Part shown: one piece after another, positions 18,573-28,383 of the stretch | How the letters are laid out: each line of letters begins with the position of its first letter | How positions within the stretch are numbered: position 1 is the stretch's first letter | DNA from: an uncultured Thiohalocapsa sp. | Lineage (GTDB): Bacteria; Pseudomonadota; Gammaproteobacteria; Chromatiales; Chromatiaceae | Reading direction: 5' to 3' | Assembly: GCF_913063425.1 (NCBI RefSeq) | Contig: NZ_CAJXYK010000027.1 | Span: 1-64,000 of the forward strand | DNA length: 64,000 nt | The notes under the pieces: generated by a model | Told to the model about the DNA's origin: nothing | Database searches by the model: none | What the model saw: only the letters and a program-made list of their open reading frames with translations | Made by a program: the position numbers and the translations under genes

Positions 18573-21500
18573 CTAGTCGAAACCCTGTCCGGTTTCGTCG
18601 TCGCTCTTGAGTCGGATGCCCCGGCGGGCGGCCTTCTTCTGCACCTTTGCCACCTTGGGCTTGGCGCCCGCGGCAGACTTGGGCGCCGCTTTCTTCTTCG
18701 TGGCACGTGCCTGCGTCTTCTTGCGCCCGGCCGGCGCGTCGGCGGGGCGTGACACGGGCTCCTTGCCTTTGGCCGCGACGGCGGGCGCTGGGGGCGCCGA
18801 CGCGCCACGGGCCTGCGCGCCCGGGGCCTCTCCGGCCGCTGTCGGCGCCGCTGTTCCCGCCTCACTGGTGCGGAGCGCGTTGGGGACCTCGCCCGTGGCG
18901 CTGCGCTCGTCGTAGGTCACGCCGTCGCCCTGCGAGGTGCTGCCCGTGGCGCCGCCTGAGGTGGCGCCGCCGGGCCCACCGCCGGAGCCGCCGCCGGCCC
19001 CCCGCCGGCGCTTGCCCCGCAGCAGGGACTTCAAAGCGTCGTACAACAGCAAAAAGATGCCGCGCACGAGGTAGAAGAGCATCATCAGGGCGCCGCCGAG
19101 CTTCGCGAGCACGGGCGAGGGCTCGGAGCGCCTGGCGGACGCAGGCTGCTGACCGCTGTCGCGACCCTCGTCCACGAGCTCTTCTGCGCAGGGTACGCTG
19201 GTGCCGGCGGGGGCGCTGGCGACCGCCACTTCACACAGATCGCGGCTCGCCGCAACACAGCCGAGCGGGATCACGATGAGCGTCAGGATCGTCGAGACCA
19301 GCACCCCGGACGACAGCGAGATGGCCATGCCCTGGAAGATCGGGTCCGTGAAGATGACGCTGGAGCCCGCCACCAACGCCAGCGCCGTAATGACAATGGG
19401 CCGGGTTCGGGTCTTGCAGGCGCGAATCACCGCCTCGGCCACCGGCACGCCCTTCTGCACCTCGTGGATGGAGAAATCCACCAGCAGGATGGAGTTGCGC
19501 ACGATGATGCCGGCAAGCGCGATCCAGCCGATCATGGACGTGGCGGTGAACTCGCCGCCCATTCCGAGTTGGAACATGAGCCAATGCGCCGGGATGATGC
19601 CGAGCAGGGTCAGCGGAATGGGCGCCATGATCACCAGTGGGATGCGGAAGTTGCCGAACTCCCAGACCACCAGGATGTAGATGAGCACCAGGGCGACGCC
19701 GAACGCCGCACCCATGTCGCGGAAGGTCTCATAGGTCACCGTCCACTCGCCGGTCCACTCGAAGCCGGAGATCCGGTCCGTGGGCGGCGGCCCGAGCCAA
19801 TACCCCTTCGGCTCGGTGCCGTCCGGCGCCACGTAACCCATGTCATCGAGGCGATTCTGCACCTGGAGCATGGCGTAGACGGGCGCCGCGAGCTCGCCGC
19901 CCACATCGGCAACCACGTACTCCACCGCACGCAGATCCTTGCGGTAGATGATGTGCTCCTCGGGGACACGCTCGAAGCGTCCAAGCTCCCGCAGCGGCAC
20001 CGTGAAGCCCGCGTTGGAGCGGATCGGCAGGTCCCCCAGGCGGTCGATCTGGGAGCGCTCCGCCAACGGCACCTGGAGCACGATATGCACGGGCTCATGG
20101 CCCGCCTTCATCTTGACGTCGCCGAGCTGGGCACCGCCGAGCGCCATGGCGAGGTTCTGGTTGATGGTGTCCACCGAGATGCCCCGGCGCACGGCCTTCT
20201 CGGTGTCCACGTCGAAGCGCCAGTAGTCGAAGGACTCGCGGATATAGTTGTCGACATCCCGCGTGCTCTCGGCCTGCTCGAAGATGTCCGTGAGGTCCCG
20301 CGCGAAGTCGCGCCGCACCTGCGGTGAGGGACCATGCACCTCGGCCACCACGGACTGGAGCACCGGCGGTCCCGGCGGCATTTCGACCACGGCGATGCGC
20401 GCCCCGCTTTCGTCCGCCATGGGCTTCAGCATCTCTCGCGCCTCCACGGCGATTTCGTGGCTGGAGCGCTCGCGCTTTTTCTTGTTCTTGAGCTGAACCT
20501 GGATCTCGCCCTGCCAGGGTGCGTCGCGCAGATAGTAGTGGCGCACCATGCCGTTGAAATCGAACGGCCGCGCCGTGCCGGCATAAAGCTGCATGGCCGT
20601 CACCTCGGGCATGGTGCGCAGCTTCTCGGCCATGCGATGGGCCAGGTTGGCCGTCACCGGCAGCGCCGTCCCCTCGGGCATGTCGAGCACCACCGAGAAC
20701 TCCGGCTTGTTGTCCAGCGGCAGCATCTTCACCGGCACCCACTTGAAATAGAAGAAGGACAGGGTGAAGAGGAAGGTGCCCCAGAGGATCAGCTTGAAGG
20801 TGAGCCGGGTGGCCTTGTTCTCGATGAGGGGTGTCAGAATGGCCACATAGAGCTTCTCCAGCCCCTCCGCCTCGCGGTGCTCGCGCTTCTCCGCCACCTC
20901 CAGGTAGCGCATGGACGGCCGAAGCCACTTGGAGATGGCCAGGTACGGCGTGAACACGAAGGCCGCGAACAGCGAGATCAGCATGGCCACGGAGCCGAGT
21001 GCGGGTATGGGCTCCATGTACGGCCCCATCATGCCGCTCACGAAGCCCATGGGCAGCAAGGCGGCGATGACGGTGAAGGTCGCCAGGATGGTGGGGTTGC
21101 CCACCTCCCGCACCGCATCCACGGCAGTGTGGTCGTCGGTGCGGCCCTCCTCCAGCCAGCGGCGGTAGATGTTCTCGACCACGACGATGGCATCGTCCAC
21201 GAGGATGCCGATGGAGAAGATCAGCGCGAACAGGCTGACGCGGTCGATGGTGTAGTTCGTGACCCAGGCGGTGAAGATGGTCATCAACAGCACCACCGGG
21301 ATGACCAGCAGCACCACGATGGCGGGCTTCAGCGCCCGAAACGCGATGAGCACCAGCAGAAAGACGAAGAATGTCGCAATGAAGAGTTTCTTGATCAGGT
21401 CGGAGACCTTCTCGTTGGCGGTCTCTCCATAATTGCGCGTGATACTGACCTCGACGTTGTTCGGGATGCGTCCGCCCTTGAGCTCCTCGACCTTGTCGAT

Positions 21501-22538
21501 GATGGCGTCGGCGACGGTGACGCCGTTGGTCAGCTCCTTCTTGGCGATGGCGACGGTCACCGCCGGTACGCCGTCGGCCTCGACCCCCTCGGTCGCCGCC
21601 GGACCCGCGTAATAGGCCACCAGATGCTTGGCGTCCTCCGGCTGGCGCCGCACCTGGGCGACGTCGTAGACGTAGACGGGTATCTCGTTGTAGGTGCCGA
21701 CCACGAGCCGCGCGATCTCGTCGGCGCTCTTGAGGAAGGAGCCGGTGGTGACGGAGAAGTGCGCGCCGCTGGACTCGACCCCGCCGGCGGTGGCCTCCGC
21801 GTTCGCGGTCTTGATGGTGTTGGCCACGTCGCCCAGGCTGATGCGATAGCCGGACAGCCGCTCCGGGAACGCGTCCACGGTGATCTGCTCACTGCGCCCG
21901 CCGACGATGAACGCGTTGCCGGTGTCCGGGACCTCCTTCAGGGCCTGAAGCACGTCCTGCGCCAGCAGCCGCAGCTGGCCGTCGTCCACGTCGGGGCGGC
22001 CGTCGCCGTCCACATCCTTGGACCATAACGTGAGCGTTACGATGGGCACGTCGTCGATGCCCTTGCTCTTCACCAGCGGCGGCATGACCCCGGGCGGGAT
22101 CTTGTCCATGTTCGAGGCGAGCTTGTCGTTCACCTTCACCAGCGAGGGGCCCATCTCCTCGCCCACCTCGAACTGGACGGTGACGATGCCCTGCCCGCGC
22201 TCAGCCGCGGAGTAGACGTGATCCACCCCCGGGATCTCGCTGATCATGCGCTCCAGCGGCTGCATGGCGAGATTGCTCACCTGCTGCGCGGAAGCGCCGG
22301 GGTACTGCACCATGATGTCGATCATGGGCACAGAGATCTGCGGGTCTTCCTGGCGCGGCGTGGCGATGAGCCCGAGCAGGCCCATCATCAGCATCGCCAC
22401 GTAGAACAGCGGCGACAACGGAGAGCGGATGAAAAAGCGCGCAGTACGGCCGGCGAGGCCCAGGTTCTCCTCGTCGTACGGCGGCTCGCCCTTTGGAGTC
22501 GCCCCGGTGTCGGCGCGGGTGCTGTCGTCCTGGCTCAT
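18573..22538 (-). CDS. RND efflux permease with extended C-terminus
   Basis: A 1321-residue inner-membrane proton-driven pump. The AcrB-like layout is visible: TM1 at about 40-60, porter domain, TM block with GILVDDAIVVVENIY carrying the conserved Asp pair, second porter domain, and a second TM block. A dockerin/EF-hand-like DVDGDGRPDVDD loop sits in the first porter domain. After the last conserved TM, about 200 extra residues follow: a Cys-containing loop, another hydrophobic stretch, a Gly/Ser-rich run and a Lys/Ala-rich tail. RND pumps usually end near 1050 residues. The adaptor gene lies upstream; no outer-membrane channel is nearby. Confidence 0.9.
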   Translation of the reverse strand: MSQDDSTRADTGATPKGEPPYDEENLGLAGRTARFFIRSPLSPLFYVAMLMMGLLGLIATPRQEDPQISVPMIDIMVQYPGASAQQVSNLAMQPLERMISEIPGVDHVYSAAERGQGIVTVQFEVGEEMGPSLVKVNDKLASNMDKIPPGVMPPLVKSKGIDDVPIVTLTLWSKDVDGDGRPDVDDGQLRLLAQDVLQALKEVPDTGNAFIVGGRSEQITVDAFPERLSGYRISLGDVANTIKTANAEATAGGVESSGAHFSVTTGSFLKSADEIARLVVGTYNEIPVYVYDVAQVRRQPEDAKHLVAYYAGPAATEGVEADGVPAVTVAIAKKELTNGVTVADAIIDKVEELKGGRIPNNVEVSITRNYGETANEKVSDLIKKLFIATFFVFLLVLIAFRALKPAIVVLLVIPVVLLMTIFTAWVTNYTIDRVSLFALIFSIGILVDDAIVVVENIYRRWLEEGRTDDHTAVDAVREVGNPTILATFTVIAALLPMGFVSGMMGPYMEPIPALGSVAMLISLFAAFVFTPYLAISKWLRPSMRYLEVAEKREHREAEGLEKLYVAILTPLIENKATRLTFKLILWGTFLFTLSFFYFKWVPVKMLPLDNKPEFSVVLDMPEGTALPVTANLAHRMAEKLRTMPEVTAMQLYAGTARPFDFNGMVRHYYLRDAPWQGEIQVQLKNKKKRERSSHEIAVEAREMLKPMADESGARIAVVEMPPGPPVLQSVVAEVHGPSPQVRRDFARDLTDIFEQAESTRDVDNYIRESFDYWRFDVDTEKAVRRGISVDTINQNLAMALGGAQLGDVKMKAGHEPVHIVLQVPLAERSQIDRLGDLPIRSNAGFTVPLRELGRFERVPEEHIIYRKDLRAVEYVVADVGGELAAPVYAMLQVQNRLDDMGYVAPDGTEPKGYWLGPPPTDRISGFEWTGEWTVTYETFRDMGAAFGVALVLIYILVVWEFGNFRIPLVIMAPIPLTLLGIIPAHWLMFQLGMGGEFTATSMIGWIALAGIIVRNSILLVDFSIHEVQKGVPVAEAVIRACKTRTRPIVITALALVAGSSVIFTDPIFQGMAISLSSGVLVSTILTLIVIPLGCVAASRDLCEVAVASAPAGTSVPCAEELVDEGRDSGQQPASARRSEPSPVLAKLGGALMMLFYLVRGIFLLLYDALKSLLRGKRRRGAGGGSGGGPGGATSGGATGSTSQGDGVTYDERSATGEVPNALRTSEAGTAAPTAAGEAPGAQARGASAPPAPAVAAKGKEPVSRPADAPAGRKKTQARATKKKAAPKSAAGAKPKVAKVQKKAARRGIRLKSDDETGQGFD

Positions 22539-22701
22539 GATCGCGTATCAGACCTGGTGTGAGAGCGAATCGGCGCGGGGGAGCCCGGAGCCTGCCGCGC
22601 CGGGGGTGCTGCGGGCTGCGCGCGACGCGACGCCTGCGGCGCAGCCTGGGCGGGCGGGCTTCTGCATGCCGTTATGGGTTGCGAATGATCGCGGGCGCGG
22701 C

Positions 22702-23880
22702 TCAGTGCCCGCCGGCCCCACCGCGGGACCAGTTGCTGGTGACGCCGGCACCTGGATTTTCGAGGATGCGCTCACCGGGGCGCAGACCGCTCAGCACCGT
22801 GACCTTGCCATCGGGGCGGGGCTCGCCGACGCGGATCAGGCGCAGCTCGGGGTCCCCCTGCTCATCGAGGACGTAAACGCCCGGCAAGCTGCCGTTGAAG
22901 CGAATCGCCGAGCGCGGCACCACCGGGTTCACCCGGGCCGGGGCGTTGAAGTCCGGCACCAGCACCTTGGCATACATGCCCGGCTCCGAGACACCCTGCG
23001 GCAGGTCGAACTTCACCTTGACCGTGTGCCGCTGCGGGTCGGCCATCGGAAAGATCTGCGCCACGCGCACCGGCACGCCCGGGCCGTCGGTTGCCGTGCC
23101 GCCGCGGGTGGGCACGTCAAGCTCCGCGCGCAGCATCATGCCCTCGCGCAGGCCCGGGCGCAGCCGGGCGGGCACGTCCACCTCCACCTGCAGATATTCG
23201 ACATCGGCATAGTTCAGCAGCGGCTGGCCCGGCTGCACGGTGTCGCCCACTTCCACGAACTTGGTGACGATGACACCGTCGAAGGGCGCCACCGAGCGCG
23301 CATCGCGCAGCTTCGAGTCCAGCGCCCGCAGCTCCGCCTGAAGCTGCATCATGGCGTTGCGCGCCTCCTGGATCTGGGTGCCGGAGGCGTACAGGTCCGC
23401 GGAGAGCTCGGCGTCCTGGTCGCGGTCGCCGATGAAGTCTTCCATGGGCCGGGTGAAGAACTGGTCGAAGAGATTGGGCACCCCCATGCCACCCGGCGAC
23501 GCGCGCGAGCGCGGCGAGTACAGCTCACGGGTGTACTGCACGCCGGCGTTGCGCAGCTGGGCGTCGGCGGTGGCCATCTGCGCGATCAGCGCCTGACGCT
23601 TGGCGCGCAGCTCGCTGTCGTCGATGGCGACGAGGGTCTCGTCCTTCTCGAACGAATCGCCTTCGATGCCGGCAATGTATTTCACCCGCCCCGGCAGCTG
23701 GGCCGCGAGGGTGACCTCCTTGTACGGAATGACGGTGCCACCGACCGAGACCGTCGGCAGCCCTTCCGCCTGCTTGACGACATAGACGCCGTCGGCACTC
23801 TGCGCGGCGGCGCCGGCGGCGACGATCGGCAACAGACAGGCGGCGAGCACTCGGGCTGCGGCGGAGAAGGTTTTGCCCAT
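22702..23880 (-). CDS. RND periplasmic adaptor (membrane fusion protein)
   Basis: A 392-residue exported protein: signal peptide (residues 1-27), a barrel-sandwich motif (AAQLPGRVKYI then GDSFEKDETLVAIDD), a coiled-coil hairpin region, the returning APFDGVIVTKFVEVGDTV lipoyl half, then beta-barrel and membrane-proximal domains. It is the first gene of the pair with the RND permease 163 bases downstream. The hairpin insert (about 115-150) is Pro/Gly-rich. Confidence 0.9.
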   Translation of the reverse strand: MGKTFSAAARVLAACLLPIVAAGAAAQSADGVYVVKQAEGLPTVSVGGTVIPYKEVTLAAQLPGRVKYIAGIEGDSFEKDETLVAIDDSELRAKRQALIAQMATADAQLRNAGVQYTRELYSPRSRASPGGMGVPNLFDQFFTRPMEDFIGDRDQDAELSADLYASGTQIQEARNAMMQLQAELRALDSKLRDARSVAPFDGVIVTKFVEVGDTVQPGQPLLNYADVEYLQVEVDVPARLRPGLREGMMLRAELDVPTRGGTATDGPGVPVRVAQIFPMADPQRHTVKVKFDLPQGVSEPGMYAKVLVPDFNAPARVNPVVPRSAIRFNGSLPGVYVLDEQGDPELRLIRVGEPRPDGKVTVLSGLRPGERILENPGAGVTSNWSRGGAGGH

Positions 23881-24504
23881 GTGTACGGGTTCCTGAAGAC
23901 AGCGGGATGTGGTGATGCGGGTCGCGACGCCGGCGGCTGCGGGCGTTGTCCGCCCGCCGCGCAGTGTCGGTGTCTGATCAGGCCGGACGCAAGCCCGACA
24001 TGCGTCCGCGCCGGCCCGAGCCTGCAGGCCGGCCGGCTGCCAGCCGAAGGCCGCGGCGGCTGCGGCAGTCGTGTCTGCTGTCAGCGCTTGCTCCCGGCGC
24101 GATCTCTGTTGTTGTCAGGCCGCCGCGGCGCAAAGCCCACGACGCAGTCCCCTAGTATCTCGGAATCACCGGGCAACTTCAAGCAAATGGGCGACTAACC
24201 CGATCCAAATCAAGCCGTTGGCTGCGCCGGAAGGGGCGTCCCACCATGCGGGATCAAGGTTTTCGCGCGGGCCGCCAAGCAGTTGTGGGCGTTGTGCAGG
24301 ACAGCGTCGGACCGCGGCGCATGCGCCCAGGCCGCAGGCAGTTGGCGTATAGTACCGGACTGCACCGACCCGCATACGGCGCCAGGCAGCCGCCGAGCGG
24401 TCGCGCCCAGCTACCGTTCTGCGTCGAACCCGCGCCGGACCCGTCACCTGCACGCCCAGCCGGACAGACGCCGCCCCACCCAAGCAGCGATGAGGAGACC
24501 GCCG
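23881..24504. other. Divergent intergenic region, no gene seen
   Basis: It separates the divergent RND adaptor and dynamin-like genes. Open frames here are Arg/Pro-rich shadows. It probably holds both promoters, but I could not define boxes with confidence. GAGGAGA before 24505 is the ribosome site of the next gene. Confidence 0.4.
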
Positions 24505-25959
24505 ATGCCATCCGCGCTCGGACCGGAAACCGTGCAGCAACGCCTGAGCGACCTCGAGGCCCACCTGGAGCAGGAGAACCCGATTCTGCTCAATGCGGTG
24601 CAGAGCTTCCGCACCCTCGACCGCGTCGCCTATGACATGCGCCTGCTGCCGGAGAACCGATCCTTCGCAAGCAAGGTGCCCTGGTGGCCGCTGATCTCCG
24701 TGCTGGGTACCTTCTCCGCGGGCAAATCCACCTTCATCAACGACTTCCTGGGTCAGACCATCCAGCGCACCGGCAACCAGGCGGTGGACGACCGCTTCAC
24801 GGTCATCGTCTACAGCCCGGAGAGCCGCAGTCATGCCCTGCCCGGCATCTCGCTGGATTCGGACCCGCGCTTTCCGTTCTATCAGATGTCGCAGCAGATC
24901 GAGCGCGTGGCCGGCGGCGAGGGGAAGCGCATCGACGCCTATCTTCAGCTCAAGACCTGCCGCAGCGACCGTCTGAAGGGCAAGATTCTCATCGACTCCC
25001 CGGGCTTCGACGCCGATGCCCAGCGCGACGCCATCCTGAGCATCACGGATCACATGATCGGGCTCTCCGACCTGGTGATCGTGATGTTCGACGCACGCCA
25101 CCCCGAGCCCGGGGCCATGCGCGATACCTTGCAGCACCTGGTGGTGGAGACGAAGAACCGCGCGGACTCCAGCAAGTTCCTGTTCGTGCTGAACCAGCTG
25201 GACGCCACGGCGAAAGAGGACAACCCGGAGGACGTGGTGGCGGCCTGGCTGCGTGCCCTGGGCGAAGTGGGCATGACCACCGGGCGCTTCTTCACCACCT
25301 TCAGCCAGTCGGCGCCGCCCATCGCCGATGCCACCCGGCGCCAGCGCTTCGAGGCCAAGCGCGATGCCGATCTCGAGGAAATCTACCAGCGCATGGACCA
25401 GGTGGAGGTTGAGCGCGCCTATCGCATCGTCGCCTCCCTGCGTGCCGTCGCCAACGAGCTCGCCGACGAGACCATCCCGATACTGACCCAGGCGATCCGC
25501 AAATGGCGCTCCCGGACCCTGCTGCTCGACCTCGTCGCCGTGGGCGCTGCCGCGGCACTCTTTCTCGCCTGGAGCATCTCCGCCGGTCACTGGCAGGGCC
25601 TAACCTATCAGCCCGATTGGCTCGCCTGGATGGAGACCCAAGGCATCGACCACGCGCTGCAGTACGCCGAGGGCCTGGCGCTGCTGCTGCTGGTGCTGCT
25701 CCACGTCAGTGTGCGCAGGATCGCCGCAGCGACGGTGCGCCGCTGGCTGCGGCGGCAGGTGAAGGGCAAGGATCTGCCCGGCGACATCCTCGCGGCGTTC
25801 ACCGCCAACACCAAGCGCTGGGGGCGTGAATTCGCGGGCCGCCCGTTCGGCCTCGGCAGTTGGTCGGAGGGTCGCATCGCGAAGGTGCTGCACGACTGCG
25901 AAAGCTATGTGCAGAGCCTGAACGAGCGCTTCACCAACCCAAAGGGTCTCCCGGACTGA
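24505..25959 (+). CDS. Dynamin-like (EHD-type) GTPase with C-terminal membrane hairpin
   Basis: A 484-residue protein. The P-loop GTFSAGKST lies at about residues 69-77, followed by a switch-type Thr stretch, the G3 motif DSPGF (about 166) and an NQLD G4 motif (about 232). C-terminal to it are two hydrophobic helices (about 340-360 and 390-410) with a basic linker after them. This fits bacterial dynamin-family GTPases that act on membranes. GAGGAGA lies before the ATG. It is followed 18 bases later by the fructokinase gene. Confidence 0.8.
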   Translation: MPSALGPETVQQRLSDLEAHLEQENPILLNAVQSFRTLDRVAYDMRLLPENRSFASKVPWWPLISVLGTFSAGKSTFINDFLGQTIQRTGNQAVDDRFTVIVYSPESRSHALPGISLDSDPRFPFYQMSQQIERVAGGEGKRIDAYLQLKTCRSDRLKGKILIDSPGFDADAQRDAILSITDHMIGLSDLVIVMFDARHPEPGAMRDTLQHLVVETKNRADSSKFLFVLNQLDATAKEDNPEDVVAAWLRALGEVGMTTGRFFTTFSQSAPPIADATRRQRFEAKRDADLEEIYQRMDQVEVERAYRIVASLRAVANELADETIPILTQAIRKWRSRTLLLDLVAVGAAAALFLAWSISAGHWQGLTYQPDWLAWMETQGIDHALQYAEGLALLLLVLLHVSVRRIAAATVRRWLRRQVKGKDLPGDILAAFTANTKRWGREFAGRPFGLGSWSEGRIAKVLHDCESYVQSLNERFTNPKGLPD

Positions 25960-25977
25960 GTACCGCCGGTTCGTCGC

Positions 25978-26931
25978 ATGAGCGAGCAGGGGCAGAGCGC
26001 CGGCGCGCTGTCGGTGCCCGGGCGCATCGGCATCGACCTCGGCGGCACCAAGATCGAGGGCGCGGTGTTGACGGCGGCGGGAGAGCTGCGCCAGCGCCGC
26101 CGCATCCCCACCCCGCGACACGACTACGACGCCACCCTCACCGCCATCGCCGAGCTGGCCACAGCGCTCAGCACGGAAGGCCCCTGTGCCGCCGGCATCG
26201 GCGTCGGCACTCCGGGCGCCATCTCGCCCTTCGACGGCCGACTGCGCAACGCCAACTCTATCTGGCTCAACGGCCGCACGCTGGAGGCCGATCTCGCGCG
26301 CCGGCTCGGGCGTCCGGTGCGCATTGCCAATGATGCCGACTGCTTCGCACTGTCGGAGGCCACGGACGGCGCCGCCGCCGGTGCAGCGAGCGTCTTCGGT
26401 GTGATCATCGGCACCGGCACCGGCGGCGGCATCGTGGTGCATGGGCGCCTGCTGCAAGGCCCCAACGCCATCGCCGGCGAATGGGGCCACAATCCCCTGC
26501 CCTGGCCGCAGCCCGACGAGCTGCCGGGACCGCCCTGCTACTGCGGCCGGCACGGCTGCATCGAGACCTTCTGCTCCGGCCCCGGGCTCAGCGCCGCCTT
26601 CGAGCGGGCCACGGGGCGGCGCCTGGACGCCGCGGCCATCGCCGCCGCCGCGGCAGCGGGGGATGCGGGCGCCGAGGCGACGCTTCAGACCTACGAACAG
26701 CGCCTCGCCCGGGCCCTGGCGGCGGTGATCAACCTGCTGGACCCGGACGTGATCGTGCTCGGCGGCGGGCTGTCGAAGCTTGAGCGCCTGTACCGGCATC
26801 TACCCGCTCTGGTGGCCGAGCACGTCTTCTCCGACGGCCTCGCCACGCGCATCCTGCCGCCGCGCTTCGGCGACAGCAGCGGCGTGCGCGGGGCGGCGAT
26901 GTTATGGCCGGACATTGGGCTCCAAGGCTGA
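25978..26931 (+). CDS. mak: ROK-family fructokinase (Mak-like)
   Basis: A 317-residue sugar kinase. The phosphate loop GIDLGGTKIEGA is at the start. RRIPTPRHDYDATL, SPFDGRLRNANSIWLNGR and GVIIGTGTGGGI follow. The ROK zinc site is intact (GEWGHNPLPW, then CYCGRHGCIETF). The order and wording match the manno(fructo)kinase Mak of Escherichia coli better than glucokinase or N-acetylglucosamine kinase, though substrate preference is inferred. Confidence 0.85.
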   Translation: MSEQGQSAGALSVPGRIGIDLGGTKIEGAVLTAAGELRQRRRIPTPRHDYDATLTAIAELATALSTEGPCAAGIGVGTPGAISPFDGRLRNANSIWLNGRTLEADLARRLGRPVRIANDADCFALSEATDGAAAGAASVFGVIIGTGTGGGIVVHGRLLQGPNAIAGEWGHNPLPWPQPDELPGPPCYCGRHGCIETFCSGPGLSAAFERATGRRLDAAAIAAAAAAGDAGAEATLQTYEQRLARALAAVINLLDPDVIVLGGGLSKLERLYRHLPALVAEHVFSDGLATRILPPRFGDSSGVRGAAMLWPDIGLQG

Positions 26932-27186
26932 GGTATCCCCAGGTTCAGGACTGGAAAGGCAGTGGCCTGGTGCACCCTTCCGACGGGAAACCGGACTCGG
27001 ATACCAGCCGTCTCGCCGGCGCCCGGCTGACCGGGATCACCGGCTGGCCAGCCGGCCCGCCGGAGTCGCGGCTCAATCCAGCGTCGGCGGCGTCTGAGCG
27101 ATAAAAAGGCACCTGCAGCGGTCGCCCGCCGGAAACGGCCTCCACATAATGTGCATTGGGAAGCGCCATGTCACGCAGACAACACA

Positions 27187-27345
27187 AGAAAGAAATATCT
27201 CGCGCAGAGACGCGAAGACGCAAAGAAGAAGAGAAAAGCGTATTGGTGACAGCGACCAACCAGCTTTCTTAAGCTTTGCGTCTCTGCGTCTCTGCGTCTT
27301 TGCGTCTTTGCGTCTTTGCGTCTTTGCGTCTCTGCGCGAGCTTCT
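27187..27345. repeat. Octamer-repeat inverted pair (dispersed element copy 2)
   Basis: Left arm 27199-27225 (CTCGCGCAGAGACGC to CGCAAAG) faces a right arm at 27274-27340 whose core is seven tandem octamers GCGTCTYT (27278-27333) followed by GCGCGAG. The arms are inverted copies separated by about 48 bases. The left half is also shared with 1165-1221. The result is a long potential hairpin with variable octamer number. Confidence 0.75.
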
Positions 27346-27673
27346 TCTATTAGTCCCGCTGCGCAAGCCTCTTCTCGCCGCGTCGAAACAGCTTGCGACT
27401 TCATTTCAAGGTCGTACCCCGCGCGGCATGGGTGATCGCCCGGCTCCAGCAGCGCAGCTTGAGCGCCCGCTCGCCATCATGCTCGGACCGGAGAGCAGGA
27501 CGGACCAGGATGCGTCCGCCCCCGCCGACGATGACCCAGCCGCATCAGCCCCGTCGAGCGCCGACACTGACCCACCGCGCCACGATCGGGGCGGGGGCGC
27601 GGGGGTCGCTTCGGCCAGCCCTGACCTTGTGCCGGACCGGCGGCCCTCTCACGGGCCGGACTCTGGCGCTCTG

Positions 27674-27718
27674 GCTCCCACGCTCCAGCGTGGGAGCTGG
27701 GGCGGACGCTCTGCGTCC
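27674..27718. repeat. Two adjacent perfect hairpins
   Basis: GCTCCCACGCT and AGCGTGGGAGC form a perfect 11-bp stem around CC (27674-27697). Seven bases later GGACGC-TCT-GCGTCC forms a second stem (27704-27718). They look like a small dispersed palindromic element. Confidence 0.6.
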
Positions 27719-27954
27719 CGTCGCGCTGGTTACGTGGTGGTCGGAGTCATGATCAAGGCCCTCACATGCATGGCCGCTGACGGCCGCCCTGCGGCAAGGA
27801 CCTCCGTCGGACCCGTCCGCCTCACCCCGGCAACGCCCCTGCACTGCCCGCCTCCACCCTCGCGCCGGGGGCCCCACAACACCAAAACCAGTGGACTGCC
27901 TCTCACCAGCGCCGCCGGCCTGGAGGTTGACACGTAGGGGGGCAGCGCCCATGC

Positions 27955-28360
27955 CGCCCAGCAGCGCATCCGCCGGACGGCGCACGGCGCCCCCGCCGCG
28001 CTGAAGCACATGCATCACGGACGCATCGATGTGGTCTCGCTTGATGCGGCCGGTGATCGGGTCCCGCGAGCGGTGCGACGCCGGGAAGACATACCACTCG
28101 CGCCCCGACAGCCGCCCCAGCACCGCCGCCATCTCCTCCCGATTGAGCACCACAGTCACATACTCGCGCTGCTTGGCCCGGTTGATCCCACTCGGTGCGA
28201 TAGCTGTCGTGGCGCGCTCTGATCCGCTCCCGCACCTGTTCCAGCAGCCGCGGCGCGCGCCGGCCGGGCTCCGGCAGGGTGTGACCGGATGCCGGTGCCG
28301 GCGGGCATGTGATGCGTTGCGGCGCGACTGTTCGGCCCGCTGCCTGGTTAGCGGCTGCAT
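27955..28360 (-). pseudogene. Decayed integron integrase (intI-like)
   Basis: The ATG at 28360 has a GGAGG ribosome site seven bases upstream. Four islands of integron integrase are seen in the right order. In a shifted frame: RLLEQVRERIRARHDSYRTE (N-terminal SAM-like domain, about 28190-28255). Then in the ATG frame: VVLNREEMAAVLGRLSG (start of the catalytic domain), EWYVFPASHRSRDPITG (the integron-specific insert region), and HVLQRGGGAVRRPADAL (the C-terminal end). The central core and the whole stretch with the R-box and catalytic Tyr are deleted. So it is inactive but clearly tyrosine-recombinase, IntI type. Confidence 0.8.
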
Positions 28361-28383
28361 GACAAATCCTCCAGGCTCTCCAA

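Larger units (their letters stand above)
26932..27950. other. Gene-free repeat-rich flank of the integron island
   Basis: I see no supportable gene. The stretch carries the octamer-repeat inverted pair (27187-27345), a perfect 11-bp-stem hairpin (27674-27697) followed by a second hairpin (27704-27718), and Arg/Pro-rich shadow frames. It lies between the fructokinase and the decayed integrase. Confidence 0.5.

Noticed and set aside
20334..22028. A 564-codon plus-strand frame opposite the RND pump
   Set aside because: It is His/Asp/Gly-rich with no motifs, a typical high-GC antisense shadow.
27278..27333. Octamer array as a CRISPR
   Set aside because: Units are 8 bases with no spacers; it is a simple tandem repeat.
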